NCBI RefSeq assembly: GCF_020715685.1
Contig: NZ_CP085840.1
Span: 1,984,001 to 2,048,000, forward strand
Origin: Dermatobacter hominis
GTDB lineage: Bacteria > Actinomycetota > Acidimicrobiia > Acidimicrobiales > Microtrichaceae
DNA: 64,000 nt
Direction of reading: 5' to 3'
Part shown: one piece after another, positions 1 through 8,009 of the stretch
How the letters are laid out: every line of letters starts with the position of its first letter
Numbering within the stretch: the first letter of the stretch is position 1
The notes under the pieces: model-generated
Told to the model about the DNA's origin: nothing
Databases searched by the model: none
What the model saw: the letters and a program-made list of their open reading frames with translations, nothing else
Made by a program: the position numbers and the translations under genes

Positions 1-1
1 G

Positions 2-1204
2 GCGACCGTGGTGCTGGGCGTGAACGTCGACGACCTCGGCGACCATCGCCCGGGCCAGGAGGCCGCCCGCCGTCGCGGTGCCCGCTTCCCCCTGGTCGAG
101 GCGGGTCTGGCCAAGGCCGACGTCCGGGCGCTGGCCCGGCGCGCCGGGCTGGAGGTGTGGGACCGCCCGTCGCGGCCCTGCCTGTCGTCGCGGATCCCGT
201 ACGGCACGCCGGTGACGCTGACGACGCTGTCGCAGGTCGACCGGGCCGAGGCCGCCGTGCGCTCGCTCGGGCTGAGCGACGTGCGCGTGCGGCACCTCGG
301 CGACACCGCCCGGGTCGAGGTGCCCGTCGCCGAGCTCGGCCAGGCCGCCGAGGTGGCCGAGCGCCTGGTCGCCGAGCTCGAGGCGGTCGGGTACCGCTAC
401 GTGACGCTCGACCTCGCCGGGCTGCGCTCCGGCAACCTCAACCACGTGGTCGCCGACGGCCCGTCGGACGAGCGCGGGCGCTCGGGCCCGGGTCCGTCGC
501 GTGCGGAGCCCTCGGGTCCGGCGGTGGCGGGGCTCGGCCACACGCGGCCCGACCTCGACCGGGTGCGCCGGACCGGCCTGCCCGAAGCGGTGTACGCCGC
601 CGGCAAGACCCCGCAGCAGTGCGCCGAGGTCGTCGCAGCGATGCTGCTCGACGGCACCGACCCCCTGGTCGTCACCCGGACGTCGGCCGAGCACCGCGCC
701 GCGATCGCTGCGCTGGCCCCCGCCGTGCCGGTGCCGTCCGGCGAGTGGTCCGACACGCTGACCTGGCGCCACGCGCCCGTCGACCACGACCGCCGGGTGG
801 CGGTGATCTCGGGCGGCACGTCGGACCAACCAGTGCTCGACGAGTGCGTCGGCACCCTCACCGCGCTGGGCGCCGACGTGCACGTCGTCCGCGACGTCGG
901 CGTCGCCGGCCTCCACCGGCTGCTCGGGTCGCTCGACGAGCTGGCCGACGCCCGGGTCGTGGTCGCGCTGGCCGGCATGGAGGCGTCGCTGCCGACGGTG
1001 CTCGGCGGGCTCGTGCCCCAGCCGATCGTCGCCGTGCCGACCTCGACCGGCTACGGCGCCAGCCTCGAGGGGGTCACGGCCCTGCTGTCGCTGCTCAGCT
1101 CGTGCGCCCCCGGCGTCACCGTGGTCGGCATCGACAACGGGTACGGCGCGGCCTGCGCGGCGCTGCGGATCCTCGGCGGCGACCCGGGGGCGAGCGGGTC
1201 GTGA
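2..1204 (+). CDS. larE-larB: LarE-LarB fusion protein (5' partial), nickel-pincer nucleotide cofactor synthesis
   Basis: The open frame runs in from the window edge, so the LarE N-terminus with its ATP-binding loop is missing. The first ~150 visible residues match the LarE sulfur transferase C-terminal half, including a PSRPCLSSRIPYG segment whose Cys is probably the sulfur-donating (or cluster-binding) residue. A Ser/Gly/Pro-rich linker follows, then ~220 residues typical of LarB (AAGKTPQQ, ISGGTSD, GMEASLPTVLGGL, PTSTGYG), the carboxylase that makes pyridinium-3,5-biscarboxylate mononucleotide from nicotinate adenine dinucleotide. LarE then sulfurates that product. The two are normally separate proteins; here no stop or restart is visible between them. 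larC follows 13 bases downstream. No lactate racemase (larA) is present, so the client enzyme must lie outside. Family calls are confident; the fusion is read directly from the frame. Confidence 0.88.
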   Translation, partial: ATVVLGVNVDDLGDHRPGQEAARRRGARFPLVEAGLAKADVRALARRAGLEVWDRPSRPCLSSRIPYGTPVTLTTLSQVDRAEAAVRSLGLSDVRVRHLGDTARVEVPVAELGQAAEVAERLVAELEAVGYRYVTLDLAGLRSGNLNHVVADGPSDERGRSGPGPSRAEPSGPAVAGLGHTRPDLDRVRRTGLPEAVYAAGKTPQQCAEVVAAMLLDGTDPLVVTRTSAEHRAAIAALAPAVPVPSGEWSDTLTWRHAPVDHDRRVAVISGGTSDQPVLDECVGTLTALGADVHVVRDVGVAGLHRLLGSLDELADARVVVALAGMEASLPTVLGGLVPQPIVAVPTSTGYGASLEGVTALLSLLSSCAPGVTVVGIDNGYGAACAALRILGGDPGASGS

Positions 1205-1217
1205 GCGGGCCGGGCCG

Positions 1218-2414
1218 GTGAGCGCCCTCTGGGTCAACCCGGCGGTCGGCGTCGCCGGCGACATGCTGCTCGCCGCGCTGCTCGACGCGGGCGCCGACCC
1301 CGAGGCCGTGCGGGCCACGGTCGCCGAGCTCCCGGTGCCCGGCTGGTCGCTCGACGCCGGGCCGACGACCCGGCGGGGCCTGACGGCGACGTCGGTGGTC
1401 GTCACCGCCCCCGACGGCGTCCACCACCGGAGCTGGTCGACCATCGACGCCATGCTCGCCGCCGCCGATCTGCCCGGCCCGGTGCGCGACGGCGCGCGGG
1501 CGACCTTCGAGCGCCTGGCCCGGGCCGAGGCGCACGTGCACGGCATCGACGTCGACGAGGTGCACTTCCACGAGGTGGGCGCAATCGACGCGATCGTCGA
1601 CGTGGTCGGCACCTGGGCGGCCCTGCACGACCTCGGCGACCCCCGGGTCACCTCCGCGCCCGTCGGCCTCGGCATCGGGACGGTGCGCATGGCCCACGGG
1701 ACGGTGCCGGTCCCCGCGCCGGCCACCCTGGAGCTGCTCGAGGGGCACCCCACCGCCCCGCTCACGGTCGACGGCCGGCCGGTCGAGCGCGAGACCGCCA
1801 CGCCCACCGGCGTCGCACTGCTCACCACCATGGCCGCCGCGTGGGGACCGCTGCCCGCGGGCACGATCCGCGGCGTGGGCCGCGGCGCCGGCACCTGGGA
1901 CCCGGCGGGCCACGCCAACGTCGTCACCGTCGTCCGCTACGAGCCGGCGGACGAGGCCGGTGCGGACCGCTGGCCGGCCGCCTCGGTCGAGGCGGTGGTC
2001 GTCGAGACCAACGTCGACGACGTGACCCCCGAGGTGCTGGGCCACGTGATCTCGCTGGCGCTGGAGCTCGGCGCCGACGACGCGTGGGTGCTGCCGGTGA
2101 CGATGAAGAAGAGCCGACCGGGCCACCAGGTCCGGGTGCTGTGCCGGCCGGCGCTCGTGCCCGCGGTGCGTCGCCTGCTCGCGACCGAGACCGGCACGCT
2201 CGGCCTGCGGGAGTGGGCGGTGACCAAGCACGAGCTCGAGCGGCGCACCACGAAGGTCCTCGTCGACGGCCACACGGTCGGCATCAAGGTCGGCCCGTAC
2301 GGGGCCAAGCCCGAGCACGACGACGTCGCCGCCGCCGCCCGCGCCCTCGACCGGCCCCTCCGCGACGTCGCGGACGAGGCCCTGGCCGCGTTCCGCGCCC
2401 GCCGGAGCGGCTGA
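1218..2414 (+). CDS. larC: LarC, nickel-pincer nucleotide nickel insertase (cyclometallase)
   Basis: This 398-residue protein matches LarC, which uses CTP to insert nickel into the bisthiocarboxylate pincer nucleotide and so completes the NPN cofactor of lactate racemase and related enzymes. Visible signatures are the N-terminal GVAGDMLLAALLDAG segment, the DVDEVHFHEVGAIDAIVD block and the C-terminal VETNVDDVTPE...MKKSRPGH region. In some lactobacilli LarC needs a programmed frameshift; here the gene is one uninterrupted frame. The GTG start lies 13 bases after the larE-larB stop, with no strong Shine-Dalgarno sequence, suggesting translational coupling. The gene converges on rsmI. Confidence 0.92.
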   Translation: MSALWVNPAVGVAGDMLLAALLDAGADPEAVRATVAELPVPGWSLDAGPTTRRGLTATSVVVTAPDGVHHRSWSTIDAMLAAADLPGPVRDGARATFERLARAEAHVHGIDVDEVHFHEVGAIDAIVDVVGTWAALHDLGDPRVTSAPVGLGIGTVRMAHGTVPVPAPATLELLEGHPTAPLTVDGRPVERETATPTGVALLTTMAAAWGPLPAGTIRGVGRGAGTWDPAGHANVVTVVRYEPADEAGADRWPAASVEAVVVETNVDDVTPEVLGHVISLALELGADDAWVLPVTMKKSRPGHQVRVLCRPALVPAVRRLLATETGTLGLREWAVTKHELERRTTKVLVDGHTVGIKVGPYGAKPEHDDVAAAARALDRPLRDVADEALAAFRARRSG

Positions 2415-2454
2415 CCGGGTCCCGCCGACCGCCATCCCGCCGGTCGCGTCAGCC
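2409..2454. terminator. Inverted repeat spanning both stops of the larC/rsmI convergent pair
   Basis: GGCTGAC at 2409-2415 pairs with GTCAGCC at 2448-2454, and an inner CGACCG/CGGTCG stem lies between them. There is no T-run, so a Rho-independent role is uncertain. It would read the same for both converging genes. Confidence 0.4.
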
Positions 2455-3303
2455 GTTGAGGAGGCGCTTGACCCGGTTGGGGGCGACGCCGAAGCGGTCG
2501 GCGACCGCGGCGGCCGCGTCGCGGCGGCTGGCGCCGCCGGCGAGCTCGGCGTCGAGGGCGGCGCGGAGGGCGTCGTCGTCGGCCTCGGCAGGTGCCGGCG
2601 CGCCGTCGAGCACGACCACGAACTCGCCGCGGGGCTCGACCTCGTCGGCGCGGGCGACGGCGTCGGCCAGCGTCCCGCGCCACGTCTCCTCGTGCAGCTT
2701 GGTCAGCTCGCGGCACAGGGCCACGCGGCGGTCGCCGCCGAGGGCATCGGCCAGATCGACCAGCGTGGTGGCGAGCCGGTGCGGCGCCTCGTACAGCACC
2801 ACCGGCCGCCGCTCGGGCGCCAGCGCGGCGATGCGCTCGCGGCGCGCCGCGCCCTTGCGGGGCAGGAAGCCCTCGAACACGAAGCGCCCGGAGCCGTCGA
2901 GCAGCCCGCTGCCGACCGCAGCCACCGCCCCGGCGAAGGGCCCCGGCACCACCTCGACCGCCACGCCGGCATCGACCGCGGCGGCCACCAGCACCGCCCC
3001 CGGGTCCGAGAGGCCGGGGAGCCCGGCGTCGCTGACCACGGCCACGACGCCACCGGAGCGGGCCAGCTCGACCAGCCCGGCGCTCGCCTGCTCCTCGGTG
3101 TGGTCGTCGAGCCGCACGAGCGTCCGGCGGTCGACCCCGGCGTGGGCGAGCAGCCGGCCGGTGCGGCGGGTGTCCTCGCACGCCACCACGTCGGCGGCCT
3201 CGAGCGCGGCGACGGCGCGCGGCGACAGGTCCCCGAGGTTCCCGATCGGCGTGCCGACGACGACGATCCGGCCCGACCGGCCCGGAGGCGGCGCCTCGCT
3301 CAT
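2449..3303 (-). CDS. rsmI: RsmI, 16S rRNA (cytidine-1402 2'-O)-methyltransferase
   Basis: The 284-residue product is a tetrapyrrole-methylase-fold protein with the RsmI hallmarks VVVGTPIGNLGDLSPRA near the N-terminus, EDTRRTGRLL, SDAGLPGLSDPG and EAPHRL. RsmI methylates the ribose 2'-OH of C1402 in the decoding centre, using SAM. A C-terminal helical extension ending NRVKRLLNG is typical of the family. Its ATG overlaps the stop of the upstream DUF192 gene by 4 bases (TCAT on the plus strand), so the two are cotranslated. Confidence 0.93.
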   Translation of the reverse strand: MSEAPPPGRSGRIVVVGTPIGNLGDLSPRAVAALEAADVVACEDTRRTGRLLAHAGVDRRTLVRLDDHTEEQASAGLVELARSGGVVAVVSDAGLPGLSDPGAVLVAAAVDAGVAVEVVPGPFAGAVAAVGSGLLDGSGRFVFEGFLPRKGAARRERIAALAPERRPVVLYEAPHRLATTLVDLADALGGDRRVALCRELTKLHEETWRGTLADAVARADEVEPRGEFVVVLDGAPAPAEADDDALRAALDAELAGGASRRDAAAAVADRFGVAPNRVKRLLNG

Positions 3304-3635
3304 CGCACCTCCAGCTTGTCGCCCGGGCGCACGTCCCACCGCCGGAACGACCCGGCCTCCGCCTCGAGCACGACCCGGGCCCGCCACGCCGGCCGGCTGA
3401 CGCGCCGCGGCGGCATCGTCAGCACCCGCACGACCCGGTAGCCGTCGCGGCCCTGCGGGATGCACGTCGCCACGTCGATCGGCACGCGCATCCCGAACGT
3501 GTGGACCGACCGGGCCCGCAGCCGCAGAACGCCGTCGACCCGGTCCCGGCCGAGCAGCCCGCGCCGGCGGGCCGCACGGGTGTCGGCGGTCTCGACCGAC
3601 GCCAGCACGTCTCCGTTGCGGACCAGCCAGGGCAT
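3300..3635 (-). CDS. DUF192 family protein
   Basis: A 111-residue protein with the DUF192 pattern: an early RRRGLLGRD segment, a central SVHTFGMRVPIDVA stretch and a C-terminal RPGDKLEV. The family is widespread and small, with no firmly established function; many homologues carry an export signal, but this one has no clear signal peptide. The stop overlaps the rsmI start by 4 bases, and ychF begins upstream on the same strand, making a probable ychF-DUF192-rsmI transcription unit. Confidence 0.8.
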   Translation of the reverse strand: MPWLVRNGDVLASVETADTRAARRRGLLGRDRVDGVLRLRARSVHTFGMRVPIDVATCIPQGRDGYRVVRVLTMPPRRVSRPAWRARVVLEAEAGSFRRWDVRPGDKLEVR

Positions 3636-3665
3636 CAGCGGCGCACCTCCCTCGGGATCCGGCCC

Positions 3666-4754
3666 TCAGACGTTGAAGCGGAACTCCATCACGTCGCCGT
3701 CCACCGGCCGGTAGTCCTTGCCCTCGACGCGCAGCTTTCCGACGTCGCGGGCGGCCGACCACGACCCGATCTCCAGCAGCTCGTCCCAGTGGATGACCTC
3801 GGCGCGGATGAACCCCCGCTCGAAGTCGGTGTGGATCACGCCCGCGGTCTGCGGCGCGGTCGAGCCGGCCCGGAACGTCCACGCCCTCGACTCCTTCTCG
3901 CCGGTCGTGAAGAACGTGCGCAGGCCGAGCAGCGAGTAGGCGGTGTGGAGGAACTGCGGCAGCGCGCCCTCGCCGAGGCCGAGCGCCTCGAGCATCTCGA
4001 CGCGGGACCCCTCGTCGAGCAGCGCGGCCTCGGCCTCGAGCTGGATGCTCAGCCCGAGCACGAGCTCGTCGGCCGACCCCGTGGCCGCGAACGCGGCCCG
4101 GGTCGGCGCGAGGACGGCGTCGAGGTCCTCCCACTGGGACTCGTCGACGTTGACCAGCGCCATCGCCGGCTTGGCGGTCAGCAGGAAGAACGGCCGCAGC
4201 AGCGCGAGCTGGTCGTCGTCGAGGCCCGCCCGGTACAGCGGGGTGCCGGCCTGGAGGTGCTCGACGGCGACCTCCATGGCCGCCACCTCGTCGGCCAGCG
4301 CCTTGTCGGCCCGGGCCGCCTTGCGCCGCTTGTCGATCTGCTTCTCCAGCGACTCGAGGTCCGCGTAGACCAGCTCGACCTCGAGCGTCTCGAGCTGCTC
4401 GACCGGGTCGGTCGAGCCCGGCACGTCGTCGTCGACGAAGGCGCGCAGCACGAAGACGATGGCGTCGACCTCGCGGATGTGGGAGAGGAAGCGGTTGCCC
4501 AGGCCCTCGCCCTGCGCCGCGCCCTTCACGAGCCCGGCGATGTCGACGAACTGCACGGCCGCCGGCACGACGTTGCGCGACTCGCTCATCTCGGCGAGCG
4601 CGGTCAGGCGGGCATCGGGGACCTTGGCGACGCCCACGTTCGGGTCGACGGTCGCGAAGGCGTACGGGGCGGCGAGGGCGCCGCCGCCGGCCAGCGCGTT
4701 GTACAGCGACGACTTGCCGGCGTTCGGCAGTCCGACGAATCCGAAGCGTTCCAC
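3666..4754 (-). CDS. ychF: YchF, ribosome-binding P-loop ATPase (Obg-like)
   Basis: The 362-residue protein carries the Walker A motif GLPNAGKSS at residues 8-16 and the YchF-specific segments DIAGLVKGAAQGEGLGN, NVDESQW and, in the C-terminal TGS-like domain, TFFTTGEKE...RAWTF and GVIHTDFERGFI. YchF/OLA1 proteins hydrolyse ATP rather than GTP and bind ribosomes, with roles in stress and translation initiation. I chose the GTG start at 4754 because it is preceded by AGAGGAGCTC, a good ribosome binding site, and gives the family's canonical N-terminus. The gene is divergent from the PHP-domain gene. Confidence 0.94.
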   Translation of the reverse strand: MERFGFVGLPNAGKSSLYNALAGGGALAAPYAFATVDPNVGVAKVPDARLTALAEMSESRNVVPAAVQFVDIAGLVKGAAQGEGLGNRFLSHIREVDAIVFVLRAFVDDDVPGSTDPVEQLETLEVELVYADLESLEKQIDKRRKAARADKALADEVAAMEVAVEHLQAGTPLYRAGLDDDQLALLRPFFLLTAKPAMALVNVDESQWEDLDAVLAPTRAAFAATGSADELVLGLSIQLEAEAALLDEGSRVEMLEALGLGEGALPQFLHTAYSLLGLRTFFTTGEKESRAWTFRAGSTAPQTAGVIHTDFERGFIRAEVIHWDELLEIGSWSAARDVGKLRVEGKDYRPVDGDVMEFRFNV

Positions 4755-4861
4755 TGAGCTCCTCTGGTGGGCACCCACCGTGGTGGTCGCACCGACCGGG
4801 GACCGGTCCGGGCGTGCGGCCGCCCGTCCGGGCGGCCTCTCCGGAGGGTAGTGGCCGCACG

Positions 4862-4867
4862 TAGGCT
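4862..4867 (+). promoter_or_regulatory. Leaderless-type -10 (TAGGCT) for the PHP gene
   Basis: TAGGCT ends 7 bases before the GTG at 4875, so transcription would begin at or next to the start codon. No Shine-Dalgarno sequence precedes that GTG. Confidence 0.55.
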
Positions 4868-4874
4868 CCCGGAC

Positions 4875-5969
4875 GTGAGCGACCAGGGGCGACCGGACGG
4901 GATCGGCGGCGCGGCGGTGTTCGCCGCGGGCCTCGACGCCGACGAGGCACCCGAGCGGGCCCGGGCCGCGCTCGACGTGGCGCTGTACCACCTGGACCGG
5001 GGGTTCGCCCCGACCGGCAAGGCCCGGGCGTTCCAGAAGGCGCGCGACATCGTCGCCGACCTGGCCCCGGGCGAGCTCGAGCAGCGCGTGGCCGCCGGCA
5101 CCCTGCAGGACCTCCCGGGGATCGGGGCGTCGACCGGGTCGGTGATCGCCGACGCCGTCGAGCGCCGACCCTCGACCTACCTCGCCGACCTCGCGGCGTC
5201 GACCGTCCAGGACCCGGGCGACGGCGCACCGCTGCGCGCCCGGATCAAGGGCGACCTGCACAGCCACACCTACTGGTCCGACGGCGCCGAGAGCGTGCGG
5301 ACGATGGCGCTGACCGCCCGGGCGCTCGGCCACGAGTACCTGGCGGTCACCGACCACTCGGCCCGCCTCACCGTCGCCCACGGGTTGGACGAGGCCCGCC
5401 TCACCGAGCAGCTCGCCGAGATCGAGGCGCTCAACGCGGAGCTGGCGCCGTTCCGCATCCTCACCGGCATGGAGGTGGACATCCTCGAGGACGGCCACCT
5501 CGACCTGTCGGCCCCGTTCCTCGAGCGGCTGGACCTCGTGGTGGCGTCGGTGCACTCGAAGCTCCGGATGGACGAGCGCGAGATGACCCGCCGGATGGTG
5601 ATGGCGGTCGCCGACCCGAACGTCGACGTGCTCGGCCACTGCACCGGCCGCAAGATCACCGGCCGGGGCCGGCCCCCGTCGCGCTTCGACGCCGAGATCG
5701 TGTTCGCCGCGTGCGCCCGCTTCGACACCGCCGTGGAGATCAACTGCCGGCCCGAGCGGCGCGACCCGCCCGAGGAGCTGCTCGCCCTCGCGCTCGAGTG
5801 GGGGTGCCGGGTGTCGATCGACACCGACGCCCACGCGCCCGGTCAGCTGGAGTGGCAGGCGTGGGGCTGCGGGTTCGCGACCGACATGGACGTCGACCCG
5901 TCCCGCATCGTCAACACCTACGAGGCCGACGAGCTGCTGGCCTGGGCCGGCTCGCACCCGACGGGCTGA
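4875..5969 (+). CDS. PHP-domain protein with helix-hairpin-helix region (PolX C-terminus-like phosphoesterase)
   Basis: A 364-residue protein. The N-terminal third contains helical segments and a helix-hairpin-helix-like LQDLPGIGASTGSVIADAV motif. The rest is a PHP phosphoesterase domain with metal-binding motifs HSHTYWSDG, VTDHS, GMEVDIL, SVHSKL, GHCTGR and DTDAHAPGQ. This arrangement resembles the C-terminal half of bacterial X-family DNA polymerases, but without the nucleotidyltransferase domain, so it is probably a stand-alone nuclease or phosphatase of the PolX/YcdX group. The GTG start at 4875 is chosen from the leaderless -10. The open frame extends further upstream to 4767 but that part is not protein-like. 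Confidence 0.8.
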   Translation: MSDQGRPDGIGGAAVFAAGLDADEAPERARAALDVALYHLDRGFAPTGKARAFQKARDIVADLAPGELEQRVAAGTLQDLPGIGASTGSVIADAVERRPSTYLADLAASTVQDPGDGAPLRARIKGDLHSHTYWSDGAESVRTMALTARALGHEYLAVTDHSARLTVAHGLDEARLTEQLAEIEALNAELAPFRILTGMEVDILEDGHLDLSAPFLERLDLVVASVHSKLRMDEREMTRRMVMAVADPNVDVLGHCTGRKITGRGRPPSRFDAEIVFAACARFDTAVEINCRPERRDPPEELLALALEWGCRVSIDTDAHAPGQLEWQAWGCGFATDMDVDPSRIVNTYEADELLAWAGSHPTG

Positions 5970-5981
5970 GCCCCGTCAGCC
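5964..5981. terminator. Inverted repeat pairing the stops of the PHP gene and the His-rich membrane protein gene
   Basis: GGCTGA (5964-5969) and TCAGCC (5976-5981) are perfectly complementary with a 6-base loop. Each arm contains a stop codon. The intergenic gap is only 6 bases. Confidence 0.4.
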
Positions 5982-7646
5982 TCCGTCGCCCTCGGCCCGC
6001 TCGCCGCTGTCGCCGGTCGCCTTCCCGCCGGGGCTGAGGTCGTAGCGGTCCCGGCCCGACGACGCCGAGCAGGCGCCGTCGTTCTGGCCCGAGGCGTCCG
6101 ACAGCGCCCGGTCGAGGATCGGGGAGGCGCCGCTGAAGACGCCCCAGGGGCTCTCGCACCCCGGCACGACCCAGGCGTGGGACATCCAGCCCGCCGAGCC
6201 GTTGGCCTTGACGCCGCCCAGCTCGGCGCACTCCTCCTCGGTCGTCGACGAGTCGCCCACGACGCCGGCCCTGCTGGTGCAGAGCCCGACGTGGCGGTGG
6301 TAGTGGTCGTTGTCGCCGGTGAAGCCCTGCGTCGGCTCCGCCTCGCCGGGCTGGATCAGGTAGTAGCTCAGCCCGACGACCCGCGCCTCGGGGCCGCCGC
6401 CGTCGTAGAGCACCATCTCGGGCTGGTCGACGTGGAACTCGCCGTCGACGTACGGGAACTTCATGTAGTGGGCGGCGATGCCGGGCACGTAGCCGGTGAC
6501 CCGGACGTAGCCGGCGGCCATGGCGTCGGCCGCGGTCGGCAGCGCCAGCGCCGTCTTCCGGGCCACGTCGAGCTCCTGGGCGAGCGCCACGCACTGGTCC
6601 TGGTCGACGATCGCCTTCCACGGGGTCGGGCCGGCGTGGCCGCCGTGACCGCCGTTGTCGTCGGGGGCCGCCGCGGCACCGCTCGAGCCGTGGGCGTGGC
6701 CGCCGCCAGCGGCGGCGGTGCGCTGGGCCATCCAGCCCCTCCACGCCTTGTAGTCGTCGTCCTCGGCCTGGGCCAGGGCCACGACCAGCCCCGCCGCGTC
6801 GGCCTCGGCGCCGGAGTCGGCCTTGGAGGTCGCGGCCACGAGCTTGTCGAGACCCGCCGAACCCCGTCCCTCGTCCGCACCGACGACGTCGGTGATGTCG
6901 CCGGCGGTCGTGACCGACATGTCCATCGACCCGCCGCCGTAGGTGTCGACGCCCAGGGCCGCGGCCTCGGTCCAGTAGCTCTTCGGGTTGAAGCCCAGGT
7001 CGCAGCGCGCCGCGTCGATCGTCGACATCTGGTCGTCGTGGGTCGCGGCGTCGACCGCAGTCGTGCCGTGCGAGTGGCCGGCCGCCGCGGCCTCGTCGCC
7101 GTGGGAGTGGCCCCCGGCCGCGTGCTCGGCGGTGCCCGGCGAGGTGATGCCGACGGTGGCGAGCCCGAGCACCGCCACGGCGGCGATCGACGGCACGAGC
7201 AGGCCGATGCGCAGCCGCCGGGGTGCGACCGCCATGACGACGGCGACGACGACCGCGGTGGCCTCGAGCCCTGCGCAGACGCCGTCGACCAGGCCGACCT
7301 CCTCGACGATGCCGGCGTGGGAGCCGAACGGCAGCCCGACCGTGCGGGCCCAGATCCACACGCCGAGCGCCGCGGCGTTGAGCACGGCGGCGGTGACGGC
7401 CAGCGCGCGACCGCCACGCCGCAGCAGGAACACGACCGCGAGCGCGATCTGCAGCCAGCCGACGACCGCGAACCCGACCGGGTCGATCCACGAGCCGCCA
7501 CCGGCGTGCTCGGGCACCATCACGAGGTGGATCAGCCCGGCGCCGCCGGTCAGGCCGGCGAGCAGGATGCCGAGGTCCGAGGCGCCCTCGCTCCAGTGAC
7601 CGTCGCCTGCCGACGGGACGTCCTGCGGCGTCTGCTCCGGTTCCAT
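5976..7646 (-). CDS. His-rich multi-pass membrane protein of unknown function
   Basis: I do not recognise a named family for this 556-residue protein. The first ~185 residues hold about five hydrophobic helices. A His/Gly/Ala-rich stretch follows (GGHSHGDE, GHSHGTT), then a soluble domain of about 350 residues with a second His-rich patch (GGGHAHGSS, GGHGGHAGP). The C-terminal region has FPYVDGEFHVDQPEMVLYDG, DNDHYHRHVGLC and SHAWVVPGCESPWGVFSG segments and several Cys residues. The His clusters suggest metal (Cu, Zn or Ni) binding, which is inference. The ATG at 7646 is preceded by GGGGGTGGGAGAG. It is divergent from the bL37-like gene. Confidence 0.75.
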   Translation of the reverse strand: MEPEQTPQDVPSAGDGHWSEGASDLGILLAGLTGGAGLIHLVMVPEHAGGGSWIDPVGFAVVGWLQIALAVVFLLRRGGRALAVTAAVLNAAALGVWIWARTVGLPFGSHAGIVEEVGLVDGVCAGLEATAVVVAVVMAVAPRRLRIGLLVPSIAAVAVLGLATVGITSPGTAEHAAGGHSHGDEAAAAGHSHGTTAVDAATHDDQMSTIDAARCDLGFNPKSYWTEAAALGVDTYGGGSMDMSVTTAGDITDVVGADEGRGSAGLDKLVAATSKADSGAEADAAGLVVALAQAEDDDYKAWRGWMAQRTAAAGGGHAHGSSGAAAAPDDNGGHGGHAGPTPWKAIVDQDQCVALAQELDVARKTALALPTAADAMAAGYVRVTGYVPGIAAHYMKFPYVDGEFHVDQPEMVLYDGGGPEARVVGLSYYLIQPGEAEPTQGFTGDNDHYHRHVGLCTSRAGVVGDSSTTEEECAELGGVKANGSAGWMSHAWVVPGCESPWGVFSGASPILDRALSDASGQNDGACSASSGRDRYDLSPGGKATGDSGERAEGDGG

Positions 7647-7725
7647 CTCTCCCACCCCCTGGTGGCCCGCACCGTGACGGGCGACACCCAGGGTAGGCGG
7701 CTGGAGCCCGCAGGGCCCGCTCCGG

Positions 7726-7731
7726 TAGTCT
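7726..7731 (+). promoter_or_regulatory. -10 element TAGTCT of the bL37-like gene
   Basis: TAGTCT ends 9 bases upstream of the ATG at 7741. No ribosome binding site is present, consistent with a leaderless or near-leaderless transcript. Confidence 0.5.
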
Positions 7732-7740
7732 GGCGCCCCT

Positions 7741-7830
7741 ATGTCGAAGCGCACCCAGAAGAAGAAGGCCAACGTGCGTCGCAAGAAGGCGAACCACGGC
7801 CGCAAGCCCAACATGGGCCGCAACTCCTGA
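7741..7830 (+). CDS. Small basic protein resembling actinobacterial ribosomal protein bL37
   Basis: This 29-codon frame encodes an extremely basic peptide: MSKRTQKKK..., then KKANHGRKPN near the end. The KANHG(K/R)(R/K)PN tail and the Lys/Arg-rich body resemble bL37, the ~24-residue large-subunit protein described from mycobacterial ribosome structures. The match is from memory of the family, not a search. The gene has its own -10 and starts on ATG. Its TGA is the first three bases of a 27-bp tandem repeat array. A chance frame this short is possible, but the composition and promoter argue for a real gene. Confidence 0.66.
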   Translation: MSKRTQKKKANVRRKKANHGRKPNMGRNS

Positions 7831-7969
7831 GCCAGCGCTCGACAGCGGTGGGCCTGAGCCAGCGCTCGACAGCGGTGGGCCTGAGCCAGCGCTCGACAGC
7901 GGTGGGCCTGAGCCAGCGCTCGACAGCGGTGGGCCTGAGCCAGCGCTCGACAGCGGTGGGCCTGAGCCG
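7828..7969 (+). repeat. Five perfect 27-bp tandem repeats plus a partial sixth
   Basis: Identical 27-bp units start at 7828, 7855, 7882, 7909 and 7936; a 7-base partial copy starts at 7963. Each unit opens with TGAGCCAGCGCTCGAC. Within it CCAGCGCT and AGCGGTGG can form a stem with one mismatch around a CGAC loop, so the array would be five successive hairpins in RNA. The first unit begins exactly at the bL37-like stop codon. No spacers separate the units. It lies between the bL37-like gene and the photolyase gene. Confidence 0.97.
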
Positions 7970-7996
7970 CTGCTGACGTCCACCGGCGCGAGCGGG

Positions 7997-8002
7997 TAGG
8001 GA
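7997..8002 (+). promoter_or_regulatory. Leaderless-type -10 (TAGGGA) for the photolyase gene
   Basis: TAGGGA ends 7 bases before the ATG at 8010 and directly follows the tandem repeat array. The last base departs from the usual T. Confidence 0.4.
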
Positions 8003-8009
8003 ACGCCCG

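Noticed and set aside
1218-2414. Programmed frameshift in larC, as in some lactobacilli
   Set aside because: The gene is a single uninterrupted frame carrying both the N- and C-terminal LarC motifs.
7828-7969. Tandem repeats considered as a CRISPR array
   Set aside because: The 27-bp units are directly adjacent, with no spacers, and no cas genes are near.
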